Positions 1 to 7,762 of a stretch of 64,000 nucleotides of DNA are shown one piece after another. The notes under the pieces were generated by a model that was not told the DNA's origin, searched no databases, and saw only the letters and a program-made list of their open reading frames with translations. The stretch's first letter is position 1. Every line of letters starts with the position of its first letter. The DNA comes from Adonisia turfae CCMR0081 (lineage in GTDB: Bacteria > Cyanobacteriota > Cyanobacteriia > Phormidesmidales > Phormidesmidaceae), in assembly GCF_011009555.1 (NCBI RefSeq), contig NZ_QXHD01000004.1:7557219-7621218 (forward strand), written 5' to 3'. A program made the position numbers and the translations under genes.

Positions 1-537
1 TGTCGGCACGATAGTGTTGGCCGCTTCAGATAGTCCTGGGTGGTGTTTCCTGTTCACCGGAGAGGAGGGAACTGTACCCTCAGAGACAGCAATACTGGCG
101 TCTGTAACGGGGGCAATGGTCTCGGCCACCAGCGAGGCGGGCAGGGAAGTCCGTTTTTGCGATGAGGGTTCACTTGCTTTTGGTTTTTGTCTCCCTGATT
201 GAGCGGTAATAGGTTTAGCCGATGTAGCAGAGGCCTTCTTGCGTTGTTTCTTCTCTTCTGGGGACAGTACTGGCAATTCAAATACCACGCGATCACGATC
301 TGTGGTCAGCGTGATATTGAGAATTTCCAGTAGCTGTTCGTAAGTTTGACATGGTGTTTCATTTTCGAGCAATGCCCGCAGCAAATAGCCACCAGCAATG
401 TACTTGCGGCGATTCTCTTTGCGACGCTTTTCCTTGGCCAGCAGCAGGTCGATTTGCCGGGCTTTCTTCTTCGCTTGCTCGGCTTGCTCTAAATGTTTGT
501 CGCGTTGTTTTTGTAGCTGCTCTTCTTTGGTCACCAT
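1..537 (-). CDS. Mobilisation accessory protein, partial (C-terminus off window)
   Basis: The frame is open from an ATG at 537 to the window edge: 179 codons with no stop. The first 60 residues are a charged, coiled-coil-like helix rich in Lys, Gln and Glu, followed by a short globular stretch and then a Pro/Ser/Lys-rich low-complexity tail. It is divergent from the relaxase gene, with the candidate oriT between them, which is the usual place for a relaxosome accessory protein in MobA/MobL-type systems. I recognise no specific family. The role is inferred from position and composition only, and the true C-terminus is unknown. Confidence 0.6.
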   Translation of the reverse strand, partial: MVTKEEQLQKQRDKHLEQAEQAKKKARQIDLLLAKEKRRKENRRKYIAGGYLLRALLENETPCQTYEQLLEILNITLTTDRDRVVFELPVLSPEEKKQRKKASATSAKPITAQSGRQKPKASEPSSQKRTSLPASLVAETIAPVTDASIAVSEGTVPSSPVNRKHHPGLSEAANTIVPT

Positions 538-594
538 GCGCCCACAACCCCTCTAGTAAGCATGTACCATAGTGTAGGCAAAAATTCTGGAATT

Positions 595-625
595 GCCCAC
601 CAAGAAGGTGGGCGAACGCGCCTGC
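595..625 (+). other. Candidate origin of transfer (oriT)
   Basis: A perfect 7-bp inverted repeat (GCCCACC, spacer AAGAA, GGTGGGC; 595-613) is followed by GAACGCGCCTGCTC. MobQ/RSF1010-type oriTs have the same layout: an inverted repeat followed a few bases later by a GC-rich nic region of the type AAGTGCGCCCT. The element sits between the divergent accessory gene and the relaxase gene. The repeat is seen directly; the nic assignment, probably near the GCG/CC step at about 618-622, is inferred by analogy. Confidence 0.45.
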
Positions 626-753
626 TCTGTGTTGTTGACTTGCGGCAACACTCTCCCGTGGGTTCCGTGGGCGCGTCACCGGAAACGCTGGCATCTAGCC
701 CCGAATTCAGGAACCAATGGCGCAACTATACATTGCAAGCAATGTGTTGCGCC

Positions 754-767
754 GGGGGCTTGCCCCC
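754..767. repeat. GGGGGC-TT-GCCCCC palindrome upstream of the relaxase
   Basis: A perfect 6-bp inverted repeat with a TT loop, in a G/C-rich tract about 40 bp before the relaxase start. A very similar palindrome (arms AGGGGGCA / TGCCCCCT) occurs at 35,656-35,672, upstream of the methyltransferase-like gene. It may act as a regulatory hairpin of the backbone. Confidence 0.4.
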
Positions 768-805
768 TGGTCCCCCCAAAACCGTCCGCTCTCTTTTGCG
801 AACTT

Positions 806-2431
806 ATGGCGCTCTATTATCTCGATTTTAAGGTGCACTCCCGTGCAAAATCTGCGAGCACCATCACAGCAAAAGCGGCGTACCGCGCGGGCGAAAAAAT
901 CTACGACCCGACCATCGGTGAGACGTATGACTACACGCGCAAACGCGGCGTTTATGGCAGCGAGATTTTCGCCCCCGACAATGCACCGGAGTGGGTGAAC
1001 AATCGCGCTGATTTATGGATTGCTATTGAGCAAAAAGAGGACGCCAGCACCCGCCGAAACAGCGCGCAATTAGCGCGGGAAATGGTGCTAGCGTTACCGG
1101 TGGAACTCGCACACGACGAGAAACAAAATCTAGTTCGTGAGTATGTCCAAACTCACTTTGTTAACCGGGGTATGATCGCCGATGTTGCTTACCACGATTT
1201 TGATTCACACAATCCCCATGCCCATGTGTTGCTGACCATGCGCGAGATTAACGCTGACGGCTTCGGAAAGAAGAACCGCAGCTGGAATGATCGCAAGCTG
1301 GTGAGTCAGTGGCGGGAGCAATGGGCGAGCCATATTAACCGCGAACTGGAACGGGGTGGCCACCAGGCCCGCGTTGACCATCGCAGCCTGGAAGAGCAGG
1401 GCATCGATCGCGAACCACAGATTCATCTTGGGCCGCATGTCATTCAAATGGAAGCGCGAGGTATTCGCACCGAGCAGGGCGACACTTACCGCGCCATCAA
1501 TGCCGCCAATCGTCAGCGCGCCTTGGCCAAGGTCGATGAGCGCGCGGTTGAGCAGGATAATACCCAGCCCGATCGCGAGGGCAAGCAGCAACGCCTGGAT
1601 GATGAGCGAACGCTCATTCATCAATGGCAGGAGTACAAGGACCGGGAACGAGGTAGCGCTCCGGCGGCTTCTCAGCAGAAGCGATCGCCGGAGCGCTTGG
1701 ATGACAAAAAATCAAAACCGGTTCAGTCCAAACCAGACCACTATGGTCAGTTCTTTACCCAGGCGGTGCGCTATGAACTGGGTAAGGACTACAAGCCCCC
1801 CTACAGTCAAAAAATCGATCCGGCGAGTCAGCATATTCAGATCGATACCGAGGCACAGAAAGTCGATCCACTGGAGCATAAAATTGGTGATCTCGATGCC
1901 GATATGACAACTGCGTTAGAGCAGATTGCGCAGCATTCAAAAAATGCCAGCAAACAGATCCGTCGGGCGAACTGGTTTCGCGCTCATCCCGAACACGAGC
2001 ACAGTGAGTATTGGCAAGTGCGGAGTGGCTACTACGGTGAAGCGAAGCGGGAATATCTCAAAGAGTTGTCGCGTCAGGCTGAAGCACATGGTAAAGATGC
2101 GGTGCTCACACCCAGGATCGATCAGGATATTGCGATCCGCCTCAGGGGGGCGGGCTTTAGCTGGAATCAAATCCATAAAGCGGTAACCGAGGAAAGTCCG
2201 GTTGCGACCTCATTGCCGTCTGCTGAACATCAGTCGGTATATCTGGAGCAGGTGATCCGTCCGACGTTGCAGGCCACGGCTGTCAAGGAGCTTCGTGAGG
2301 CGATGGATCGCGATAAGAAGGAGCGAGGGCTTGTTCATGAGCAACGGCTCGACAAGCTGGGGCTGGCAACAGAGCAGCGGGGCCAGGAGGTTAAGCGTGA
2401 GCGTGAACAAGGGGAAGGGTTAGAAAGATGA
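806..2431 (+). CDS. MobA/MobL-family (MobQ) relaxase
   Basis: A DNA relaxase that nicks oriT and leads the transferred strand. The start at 806 was chosen because the conserved N-terminus (MALYYLDFKVHSR) begins there; the frame is open further upstream, but that stretch crosses the GC-rich palindrome and does not look like protein. Tyr26, within TAKAAYRAG, is the likely catalytic tyrosine. The metal-binding histidine motif HDFDSHNPHAH lies at residues 130-140. After the about 200-residue nuclease domain comes a long charged helical region. Near the C-terminus (about residues 430-460) is a motif of the form IAxxLRxxGFSxxQIxxA, found in relaxase C-termini and resembling the repeats of the 465-aa protein at 5,564-6,961. 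At 541 aa it is a normal length for the family. Confidence 0.9.
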   Translation: MALYYLDFKVHSRAKSASTITAKAAYRAGEKIYDPTIGETYDYTRKRGVYGSEIFAPDNAPEWVNNRADLWIAIEQKEDASTRRNSAQLAREMVLALPVELAHDEKQNLVREYVQTHFVNRGMIADVAYHDFDSHNPHAHVLLTMREINADGFGKKNRSWNDRKLVSQWREQWASHINRELERGGHQARVDHRSLEEQGIDREPQIHLGPHVIQMEARGIRTEQGDTYRAINAANRQRALAKVDERAVEQDNTQPDREGKQQRLDDERTLIHQWQEYKDRERGSAPAASQQKRSPERLDDKKSKPVQSKPDHYGQFFTQAVRYELGKDYKPPYSQKIDPASQHIQIDTEAQKVDPLEHKIGDLDADMTTALEQIAQHSKNASKQIRRANWFRAHPEHEHSEYWQVRSGYYGEAKREYLKELSRQAEAHGKDAVLTPRIDQDIAIRLRGAGFSWNQIHKAVTEESPVATSLPSAEHQSVYLEQVIRPTLQATAVKELREAMDRDKKERGLVHEQRLDKLGLATEQRGQEVKREREQGEGLER

Positions 2432-2447
2432 TCTTGAGAAAAACGAA

Positions 2448-2474
2448 ACCCACTAGCCTTATCGACCAGTGGGT
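2448..2474. terminator. Hairpin after the relaxase gene, possible terminator
   Basis: ACCCACT and AGTGGGT form a perfect 7-bp stem with a 13-nt loop, 17 bp after the relaxase stop and before the converging gene at 2,516. There is no T-run, so termination is only suggested. Confidence 0.3.
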
Positions 2475-2515
2475 CAGCGTCATCATAAATCAAACATCAC
2501 GTCATCGTTACCGGG

Positions 2516-2770
2516 TTAGAAATCAGGTTCTTCCGGGATAGATGCGGTTGGAACCTCATCTGATTGATCATCAAGTGGCGCTCGCAAGACGAAATCATAG
2601 ATTTTGCCGGGCATTCTAATTGGCAAAAAGTCGATGGAGAGGCTAAAGCCCTTGCCATCACTGTTTTGCCAGGCCGCTCCCATGGGAATCCAGGTTCCCC
2701 TGGGTTGATCAGCGGAGTTTTTAACAACGAGATACAGCCGTAAATCCGGCTTTCTTGGTGTGCTGGACAT
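2516..2770 (-). CDS. Small conserved-looking mobile-element protein, function unknown
   Basis: An 84-residue protein. A strong Shine-Dalgarno sequence (AAAGGAGG, 6 nt before the ATG at 2770) supports translation and fixes the start. The protein has a beta-rich look: a KPDLRLYLVVKN start, then WIPMGAAWQNSDGKGFSLS. This resembles small conserved proteins found beside relaxase genes on plasmids, with the pattern x-IGxAxxxxDGKGF. The acidic tail (SIPEEPDF) resembles a single-stranded-DNA-binding-type C-terminal tail, but I would not claim that function. It is convergent with the relaxase gene. Confidence 0.65.
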   Translation of the reverse strand: MSSTPRKPDLRLYLVVKNSADQPRGTWIPMGAAWQNSDGKGFSLSIDFLPIRMPGKIYDFVLRAPLDDQSDEVPTASIPEEPDF

Positions 2771-3071
2771 TTGAACCTCCTTTGAGGTCAGAACAACAAT
2801 AAGCTACGAGACACAAGAGCGCCAGGCAGCGAGCTAACAAGAAGCGCAAACGCTTCAGCCAAGCCACATCCGATAAGTGTCAAAGCCCCTTGTTGGATGA
2901 TTGGTTACTGGGCAAAATGAAAAATGGAGTAGTGAAAAGCAGTAGAGAGCATCACTATTTGTGGTTGTAATGTGCTCTCGGAGCGAAAAAAGATATGACA
3001 ACAATCTCTGAGCCCTTCTGTCATCGCCCCAGTAGTAGTCTGAGTCTGGTCGAGCAGGACGACAACAAAGC
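2771..3071. other. Intergenic region, nothing recognised
   Basis: About 300 bp between the divergent 84-aa gene and the membrane hydrolase-like gene, presumably holding both promoters. I see no convincing -35/-10 pair, repeat or small reading frame. Confidence 0.5.
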
Positions 3072-3614
3072 ATGATGGCCCGTAACCACATTCCTTTTGC
3101 CATGAGCTGTTGGTGGTTGGTTGCGATCGGAGCCGAGCTTCCCATCGAAGCGCAGGGCACCATGACCGCTGCTGTCGGCGGAATGCTGCCGGACCTGGAT
3201 CATCCGGGAAGTGCTCTCGGCAGGCGACTTAAGCTGATTAGCCTGCCGCTCTCCGCCGTGGTCGGTCATCGCGGGGTGACCCATAGCCTGCTGGCCGTAG
3301 TGGCGCTGATTGGTGTCCTGGTGACTGTCGCCACGGTCCCGGTCTATAGTCATTTGGGCTGGCTGATCACGCCGTTGACTATCGGTTATCTCTCCCACAT
3401 TCTCGGCGATAGTCTGACACCATCCGGGGTGCCATTGTTCTGGCCCAGGAAAACAACCTACAGCATGAATCTGTTCAAAACCCGCAGCTGGCAGGAGACG
3501 CTATTTGTCGGTCTCTTTACCTTCAGCACAGTTATCTTTGGCGGAGTGGTGACGGCGGCGGTCAACGACTTTTGGCAGCGGGTCGCGACGGTCTCGCAAC
3601 TGTTTATGCGATGA
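3072..3614 (+). CDS. YdjM/DUF457-type membrane-bound metal-dependent hydrolase-like protein
   Basis: A 180-residue membrane protein. The N-terminal half carries family signatures: GGMLPDLDHPGS (Asp-rich), then a VVGHRGVTHS motif with two histidines, and later YLSHILGDSLTPSGVPLFWP. These are the conserved Asp/His residues of the YdjM ('LexA-binding, inner-membrane-associated hydrolase') family. About four hydrophobic segments are visible. A double ATG begins the frame, so the start could be 3072 or 3075. No substrate is known for the family, and its link to transfer is only by position, beside the HU gene. Confidence 0.8.
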   Translation: MMARNHIPFAMSCWWLVAIGAELPIEAQGTMTAAVGGMLPDLDHPGSALGRRLKLISLPLSAVVGHRGVTHSLLAVVALIGVLVTVATVPVYSHLGWLITPLTIGYLSHILGDSLTPSGVPLFWPRKTTYSMNLFKTRSWQETLFVGLFTFSTVIFGGVVTAAVNDFWQRVATVSQLFMR

Positions 3615-3692
3615 CATCTGAAGTCATTCCTTGACGGCGGCGGCGGACTTTGCAAGTGGTTGTGGGATATCCAATCAACAAAAAGGCAGCCC

Positions 3693-3971
3693 ATGAACCG
3701 CAGTGACCTGATCTCCCGCATTGCAGAACAGGCCGATCTCACCAAAAAACAGGCCAGTGAAGCACTGGATGCCACCATCAGCACCATCATGGATGCGGTA
3801 AAAACCGACGGTGATGTTCAGTTGATCGGCTTCGGCACCTTCACCGCTGTGCATAGCGAAGCACGGGAAGGACGCAACCCCAGAACCGGCGAGACGTTGC
3901 AAATTCCGGAGCGAAAAACGCCAAAGTTCAAGGCAGGCAAGGCATTCAAAGACTTGCTGAATGCGGCATGA
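3693..3971 (+). CDS. HU-family nucleoid/DNA-bending protein
   Basis: A 92-residue histone-like protein. It starts MNRSDLISRIAEQADLTKKQ and has the HU/IHF signature from about residue 46: GFGTFTAVHSEAREGRNPRTG, the beta-arm region with the conserved RNPxTG and Pro that intercalate DNA. It ends FKAGKAFKDLLNAA. The frame is open 11 codons upstream, but the family start and an AAGGCAG sequence 5 nt upstream support 3693. On a mobile element it may help form the relaxosome or recombination complex. Confidence 0.93.
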   Translation: MNRSDLISRIAEQADLTKKQASEALDATISTIMDAVKTDGDVQLIGFGTFTAVHSEAREGRNPRTGETLQIPERKTPKFKAGKAFKDLLNAA

Positions 3972-3981
3972 TGAATGTTTT

Positions 3982-4302
3982 TTAGCTAGCTGAGTGACTT
4001 ACAGGTAAAGTGTCAGCCAGTGCTCGCAGCACAGCTTGTGGTTCTTTAGCAATAATTCGAAGTAGGGTTTTCGCTGGTCCGTGTGGTTCTCGCTTACCTT
4101 GTTCCCAGTTCTTCAAAGTTGCAATACCGATGCCGAAGTTAGCAGCAAACTGTGTTTGCGACATGCCGAGATCATGGCGAAGGGTTTTAACGTCAGTGTC
4201 TAGCTTGGGAAAACTGGTGACTCGCACTGTTCCGGCTTGTTTCTTGCGATGCATCTGCACCTCTTGCAAGGCTTTAATAAGGTCTTGACCGAGTTCAGAC
4301 AT
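3982..4302 (-). CDS. Helix-turn-helix antitoxin (HigA/NadS-like)
   Basis: A 106-residue XRE-type DNA-binding protein. The helix-turn-helix lies in the C-terminal half: LGMSQTQFAANFGIGIATLKNWEQGKR is its core (about residues 45-71), with the typical Trp-Glu-Gln-Gly ending. The N-terminal about 35 residues probably bind the toxin. It begins 5 nt after the toxin stop codon, so the two are co-transcribed in toxin-first order, as in HigBA systems. It is expected to neutralise the toxin and repress the palindrome-containing promoter at 4,623-4,665. Confidence 0.88.
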   Translation of the reverse strand: MSELGQDLIKALQEVQMHRKKQAGTVRVTSFPKLDTDVKTLRHDLGMSQTQFAANFGIGIATLKNWEQGKREPHGPAKTLLRIIAKEPQAVLRALADTLPVSHSAS

Positions 4303-4307
4303 GATAT

Positions 4308-4631
4308 TTAATCCTTCCTTATCCCATCAACAAGTTGTTGCAGCACTTTTTTCTCATCAGCTGTAATATCTTCGCGCACTTTTTTGGCATAGGCTGATAA
4401 CAGATATACCGGTGTCGCGTCATTGTAGTAAAAGTAGATGACTCTTGCCCCACCTCGCTTACCGCGATTTGATGCTTGCCAGCGTAGTTTTCGGATGCCC
4501 CGTGTGCCCTTGATGACCACACCAGCATCAGGATTGTAGGCGAGATAGACTCGCAGATTATCCAGCTCTTCATCCGTGAAAATCTTGTCTGCCTGACGAA
4601 TGAACGTCTGAATTTCTACAACCTCTAGCAT
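4308..4631 (-). CDS. RelE/HigB-type toxin
   Basis: A 107-residue toxin of the RelE/HigB superfamily, expected to be a ribosome-dependent mRNA endonuclease. Landmarks are IQTFIRQADKIFTDEELDNL (N-terminal helices), KGTRGIRKLRWQ, GARVIYFYYND and YLLSAYAKKVREDITADE, which match the phage-derived Gp49/HigB-like branch. The antitoxin gene follows directly. The ATG sits at the centre of a 15-bp palindrome, and the promoter spacing suggests a leaderless transcript. It probably stabilises the mobile element. Confidence 0.88.
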   Translation of the reverse strand: MLEVVEIQTFIRQADKIFTDEELDNLRVYLAYNPDAGVVIKGTRGIRKLRWQASNRGKRGGARVIYFYYNDATPVYLLSAYAKKVREDITADEKKVLQQLVDGIRKD

Positions 4632-4665
4632 CTAGAGACTGTACGCCAATGGCTCCTAAAGTCAA
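4623..4665 (-). promoter_or_regulatory. Toxin-antitoxin promoter with palindromic operator on the start codon
   Basis: On the minus strand, TTGACT (4665-4660) and TACAGT (4643-4638) are separated by 16 bp. CTCTAG-CAT-CTAGAG (4623-4637) is a perfect palindrome whose central CAT is the toxin ATG. A transcription start about 7 nt after the -10 would fall on or next to the ATG. This suggests a leaderless mRNA and autoregulation by antitoxin bound across the start codon. Confidence 0.5.
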
Positions 4666-4912
4666 GCAAAAAGAGATATTGCTCTGAATCCACCAAAAGA
4701 ATAGGGGCTAAGTCCCACCTCTTCGCAGCTCCTCCGTCCGCTGCGGTTCTAGCTCCAACAGCAACCAGGGTCAATGCCCGCTGCCGCTTTCCGCTGCGCT
4801 CCAGCCTTGACCCTGACCACTGCCTCCGCTGTGAAAGAACCGCGACGGATGGCTCCGGAAGAATGGGACTGGGGAGGCACCTATTTTGACTGAAGGGCTG
4901 AGAAAGGAAAAT
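4666..4912. other. Intergenic region, nothing recognised
   Basis: A GC-rich stretch between the toxin promoter and the end of the leftward operon. A short frame on the minus strand (4,771-4,995) looks like out-of-frame sequence, not protein. No clear terminator was seen. Confidence 0.4.
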
Positions 4913-5518
4913 CTAGTCGATGTCGAGGTGAGGAAATCTGGCTTTGAGAGCCTGTAAAGTGGCTTTTCGTGACCGCCGCCGCTGCCTGCGATCAATGATT
5001 CTTGAGCTTACTTTTTGAAGCTTTCGCATCAATGCTTTGATATACAAGAGTATCCAGCCATGTTCTGTTGAAGAGTCAAGGGCTGGGAATGCTTTAACCG
5101 GTGTGGCCTGTGATAGTTGGTCCCATGAGTGTCCAATAGTTGGATATGGTTCAAGTATGAGCCGACCTTGGTCGCAGTAAGTTTTAAGGGTTCTCACCTC
5201 ATCGGTGTAAGGGAACTCTTTAATCCCTGCTTTAAATTCTAGCCACTCTTCCGGCAGAATATTTTGATAAGGCTGCTTTTGTGAAGAAAGGTCTGGATGT
5301 CGAAACAAGTTGAACAGAGCAGCGTTCAACTCACCATAGCTCATCCTAAGCAGTTGTCGTGGCCGTTCAACATAAAGCTCAAAACGGTGTCTTCGTTCAG
5401 CACATTCTTCCTCATACTGCTGCTTGGTTGGAGGAAGAATAGATTGCGTTTTTTCGAGATTCTTGAGTATGACTGAAATCGGTAACGGGTGTTCGGTTGG
5501 TTTTTCCTTTAAATTCAT
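4913..5518 (-). CDS. Unrecognised protein at the end of the transfer operon
   Basis: 201 residues from the ATG at 5518, soluble and charged. I do not recognise the family. The C-terminus is very basic (RIIDRRQRRRSRKATLQALK), which suggests nucleic-acid or membrane-surface binding. The start was chosen because the 5518 ATG lies just after a good promoter; an in-frame start at 5557 would place the promoter inside the gene. The ATG lies inside a 12-bp-arm inverted repeat, so it probably has its own autoregulated promoter within the operon's 3' end. Confidence 0.65.
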   Translation of the reverse strand: MNLKEKPTEHPLPISVILKNLEKTQSILPPTKQQYEEECAERRHRFELYVERPRQLLRMSYGELNAALFNLFRHPDLSSQKQPYQNILPEEWLEFKAGIKEFPYTDEVRTLKTYCDQGRLILEPYPTIGHSWDQLSQATPVKAFPALDSSTEHGWILLYIKALMRKLQKVSSRIIDRRQRRRSRKATLQALKARFPHLDID

Positions 5519-5554
5519 AGGGTTGTAGGATAGCAACCCTATGAAAATTGTCAA
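5514..5554 (-). promoter_or_regulatory. Promoter with large palindromic operator over the start codon
   Basis: TTCATAGGGTTG (5514-5525) and CAACCCTATGAA (5534-5545) form a perfect 12-bp inverted repeat with an 8-bp spacer. On the minus strand a TTGACA (5554-5549), 16-bp spacing and TATCCT (5532-5527) form a good sigma70-type promoter, with the -10 in the repeat's centre and the gene's ATG in its distal arm. A repressor bound here would block RNA polymerase directly. Confidence 0.6.
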
Positions 5555-5563
5555 CAAATTTAG

Positions 5564-6961
5564 TTAATAATCATCGTATAACCCTTCATCTAGAATAGGT
5601 TCGGTACTTTGAGAAGAGTGATCGTCATGTTCCGGAGCAGCAAGCCGCTGACGCTGGGTATCGACGTAAGCATCCAGGCGATCCATTCGCCGGATCGAAC
5701 TCGGAATGTTATATTGCGCTCTGTAGGAGTCAACCATCTGTCGCCAAGTTTGCGTTCTTTCCGAGGTGAGGTCTTCGGCGAGGCTGTCAGCCCACTGTTG
5801 TTTGTTACCCTCGTTCCATGCGGCAATGGGCGGAAACTTGTCAGTAGCAGCATCGGTAACTTCTCGTTCATTGAATCCAGCTGCATACATTGTTCGACCA
5901 ATACTTCTAGATAAGGTATATTCATCTCGGATAGTAAAGTCCTCACGCAAGATATCGAGGTTATTGTTGTCAATTTCCTTGATAAGAAGCCGTTGAAACT
6001 CCCGCTGCGAATTTAGTTCTGCTTCAGGGAGCTTCTCAGCAAGGGATGCTGTTTGACGGGCTTCTGCTAACAAATATTCTTGCGGGGTGCGACGGTCATT
6101 AAGTGGCACATAGTGATCAATGCGCCATTGCTCCAATTTTGCGCGGTCCTCATTCAGGCTTTGCCTGATGTGAAAATTATCAAAGTCCTGGGTGATTTCA
6201 TCCACATAGAATTGTTGATCGTTGCGGCTAAACCAGCTCCCCTCAGACAATATTCTTGCCTGAGGGCTAAGGTCTTTCATCGATTCGCGAATTTCTGATG
6301 GTTCAAACCCAAGCACATACATCGAGCGTATGGTATCTTGCTCAATGCGGAGCATTTCTTCTGGATGATAAAGTGGGTCCATGGATCGTAAATCTTTGCC
6401 AGCCGTGCGACGACCCATTTCATACAGATAACGATCACCTGCCACTTCTACGACAAACTTATCGTTCTCTACCTGCTTAGCTACAACTTGTGCCAGCTGA
6501 ATATTTTTAACCCATAGCGCATGGTTTTCTGATTCATCGGCAGCCTTGGAGATCAGGGCTGCTGTCTCTTCTCGAATAATAGATTCCCTGCGAGCATTGA
6601 CTCTGGCCTCAATTTTTCTGTCAGAGGGCCGTTCTCTTCCATCGTAGTCAGCATTTCGAATCCGCGATTCTGCTGCTTCTTGTTTTTGTTGATAGTAGGG
6701 AGTACGAGTTTCTTGCTCTTGAGCTGTGAGTTGTGTCGCATTCTCACGATCTTCATCGGTTAAATAGTCATGGAGTAAAACGCCTGCCTCTACCAGAAAT
6801 GTGGTGCTGCTGAGCTTCTGTAGCGATCGACCTCCACGACTAGGTACCCTTGATGGCTGGCGTGCAGGAAGGTCGAAATCAGGCTGTTTGGCAGGCGGAC
6901 GGGCCGACTGGTCGTAGGTTGTCTTTGAATCACGAGTTTGAAGGGAGTTGTTATCTTCCAT
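5564..6961 (-). CDS. Large helical transfer-operon protein with duplicated relaxase-C-terminus-like motif
   Basis: 465 residues, soluble, very rich in Glu, Arg and Gln. The N-terminal about 60 residues are disordered, and a coiled-coil-like region spans about 65-160. It contains two related segments: one with TIRSMYVLGFEPSEIRESM (about residue 225) and one with IGRTMYAAGFNEREVTDAA (about residue 355). Each is followed by an acidic helical stretch. They resemble the GFSxxQIxxA motif at the C-terminus of the relaxase at 806-2431. I do not recognise a named family. Position in the operon and the shared motif suggest a relaxosome or coupling role, as inference. Confidence 0.75.
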   Translation of the reverse strand: MEDNNSLQTRDSKTTYDQSARPPAKQPDFDLPARQPSRVPSRGGRSLQKLSSTTFLVEAGVLLHDYLTDEDRENATQLTAQEQETRTPYYQQKQEAAESRIRNADYDGRERPSDRKIEARVNARRESIIREETAALISKAADESENHALWVKNIQLAQVVAKQVENDKFVVEVAGDRYLYEMGRRTAGKDLRSMDPLYHPEEMLRIEQDTIRSMYVLGFEPSEIRESMKDLSPQARILSEGSWFSRNDQQFYVDEITQDFDNFHIRQSLNEDRAKLEQWRIDHYVPLNDRRTPQEYLLAEARQTASLAEKLPEAELNSQREFQRLLIKEIDNNNLDILREDFTIRDEYTLSRSIGRTMYAAGFNEREVTDAATDKFPPIAAWNEGNKQQWADSLAEDLTSERTQTWRQMVDSYRAQYNIPSSIRRMDRLDAYVDTQRQRLAAPEHDDHSSQSTEPILDEGLYDDY

Positions 6962-7022
6962 GATGGTTATCGCCCATAGCGGGCAGATGAAACGATAAAA
7001 ATGTGCTGAATAGTTGGGAAGA

Positions 7023-7048
7023 CACTGGGAAGCGCAAAGTCCCCAGTG
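7023..7048 (-). repeat. Intercistronic hairpin in the transfer operon
   Basis: CACTGGG and CCCAGTG form a perfect 7-bp stem around a 12-nt loop in the 110-bp gap between the 229-aa and 465-aa genes. No T-run follows in the direction of transcription, so an attenuator or RNA-processing/stability role is more likely than full termination. Confidence 0.35.
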
Positions 7049-7072
7049 CTGTTACTAAAATCAACCGGTGTA

Positions 7073-7762
7073 TCAGACTGACTGATGACTGAATGGCATT
7101 GGCAGGACAACTGGCGCTATGGCCGAAGGCGACTTTGTGTCCCGCCACAGCAGAAAACTGCCCCCAAGGCCGAGAACCAGTCCTAGCATGAGAGCAAGGC
7201 TAACGCTCCAGCTCAAAGCGTTGTTCTGTTGATTGCTCTCGAACCAGGTTTGCAGCTGGACGTTCAAGGCTACGTTGCTGCACTCGATCTTCTCTAATCT
7301 GGAGGTCAAGCTGGTTTTCAAAGTGTCTAACTTGTCCGATAAGCTGTTCATGTCCTGCTGCGAGCGTTTGTAAGTTTCGCTCAGTTGCAGCAGTATGGTT
7401 AGCAATTCCTTGAAGATCGAGTTCGAGTTGTTGAGTGTAATCGTCAGCTGTTCGATGGACTTGGCCTGGTGATTGATTTCGTGAATGGTCCGTAAAAAAT
7501 TCTGACTCCATAGTTCCAGTTCTCCGGCGAATGATTTGAACAAGTTTTGCCACTCAGTAGGGGCATCCTCTGTTATCGCCAACAGTTGTCCCATAGCTAT
7601 GAACAGAAGAATAAATTCATTCTCTACGTCGATCTGATAGCGAATCAGAACATTAAGCACTCTGGCTTTAACCTCGGCTGATTCTCCGTCAAGGGCATGG
7701 TCCAACAGACGCATTCTAGGATCACTACTCACAGAAGAGGTGGATTGGAAAGAGTAGCTCAT
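7073..7762 (-). CDS. Coiled-coil protein with C-terminal membrane anchor
   Basis: 229 residues. The N-terminal domain (about 20-75) is helical and hydrophobic in places (VENEFILLFIAMGQLLAI). A long coiled coil follows (about 85-180), then one strong transmembrane helix (about 185-207, LALMLGLVLGLGGSFLLW) and a short tail. Its start overlaps the end of the ParA-like gene by 4 nt (ATGA type), so translation is probably coupled. It resembles cyanobacterial coiled-coil membrane proteins encoded beside ParA-like ATPases, and may tether that ATPase at the membrane. That role is inferred. Confidence 0.75.
   Translation of the reverse strand: MSYSFQSTSSVSSDPRMRLLDHALDGESAEVKARVLNVLIRYQIDVENEFILLFIAMGQLLAITEDAPTEWQNLFKSFAGELELWSQNFLRTIHEINHQAKSIEQLTITLNNSNSIFKELLTILLQLSETYKRSQQDMNSLSDKLDTLKTSLTSRLEKIECSNVALNVQLQTWFESNQQNNALSWSVSLALMLGLVLGLGGSFLLWRDTKSPSAIAPVVLPMPFSHQSV

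Noticed and set aside
593..805. N-terminal extension of the relaxase to a start at 593
   Set aside because: The extra 71 codons cross the oriT-like repeat and GC-rich palindrome and do not look like protein; the family N-terminus begins at 806.
1205..1624. A 139-codon minus-strand frame inside the relaxase gene
   Set aside because: It is a shadow frame with hydrophobic low-information translation, fully inside a confident gene.
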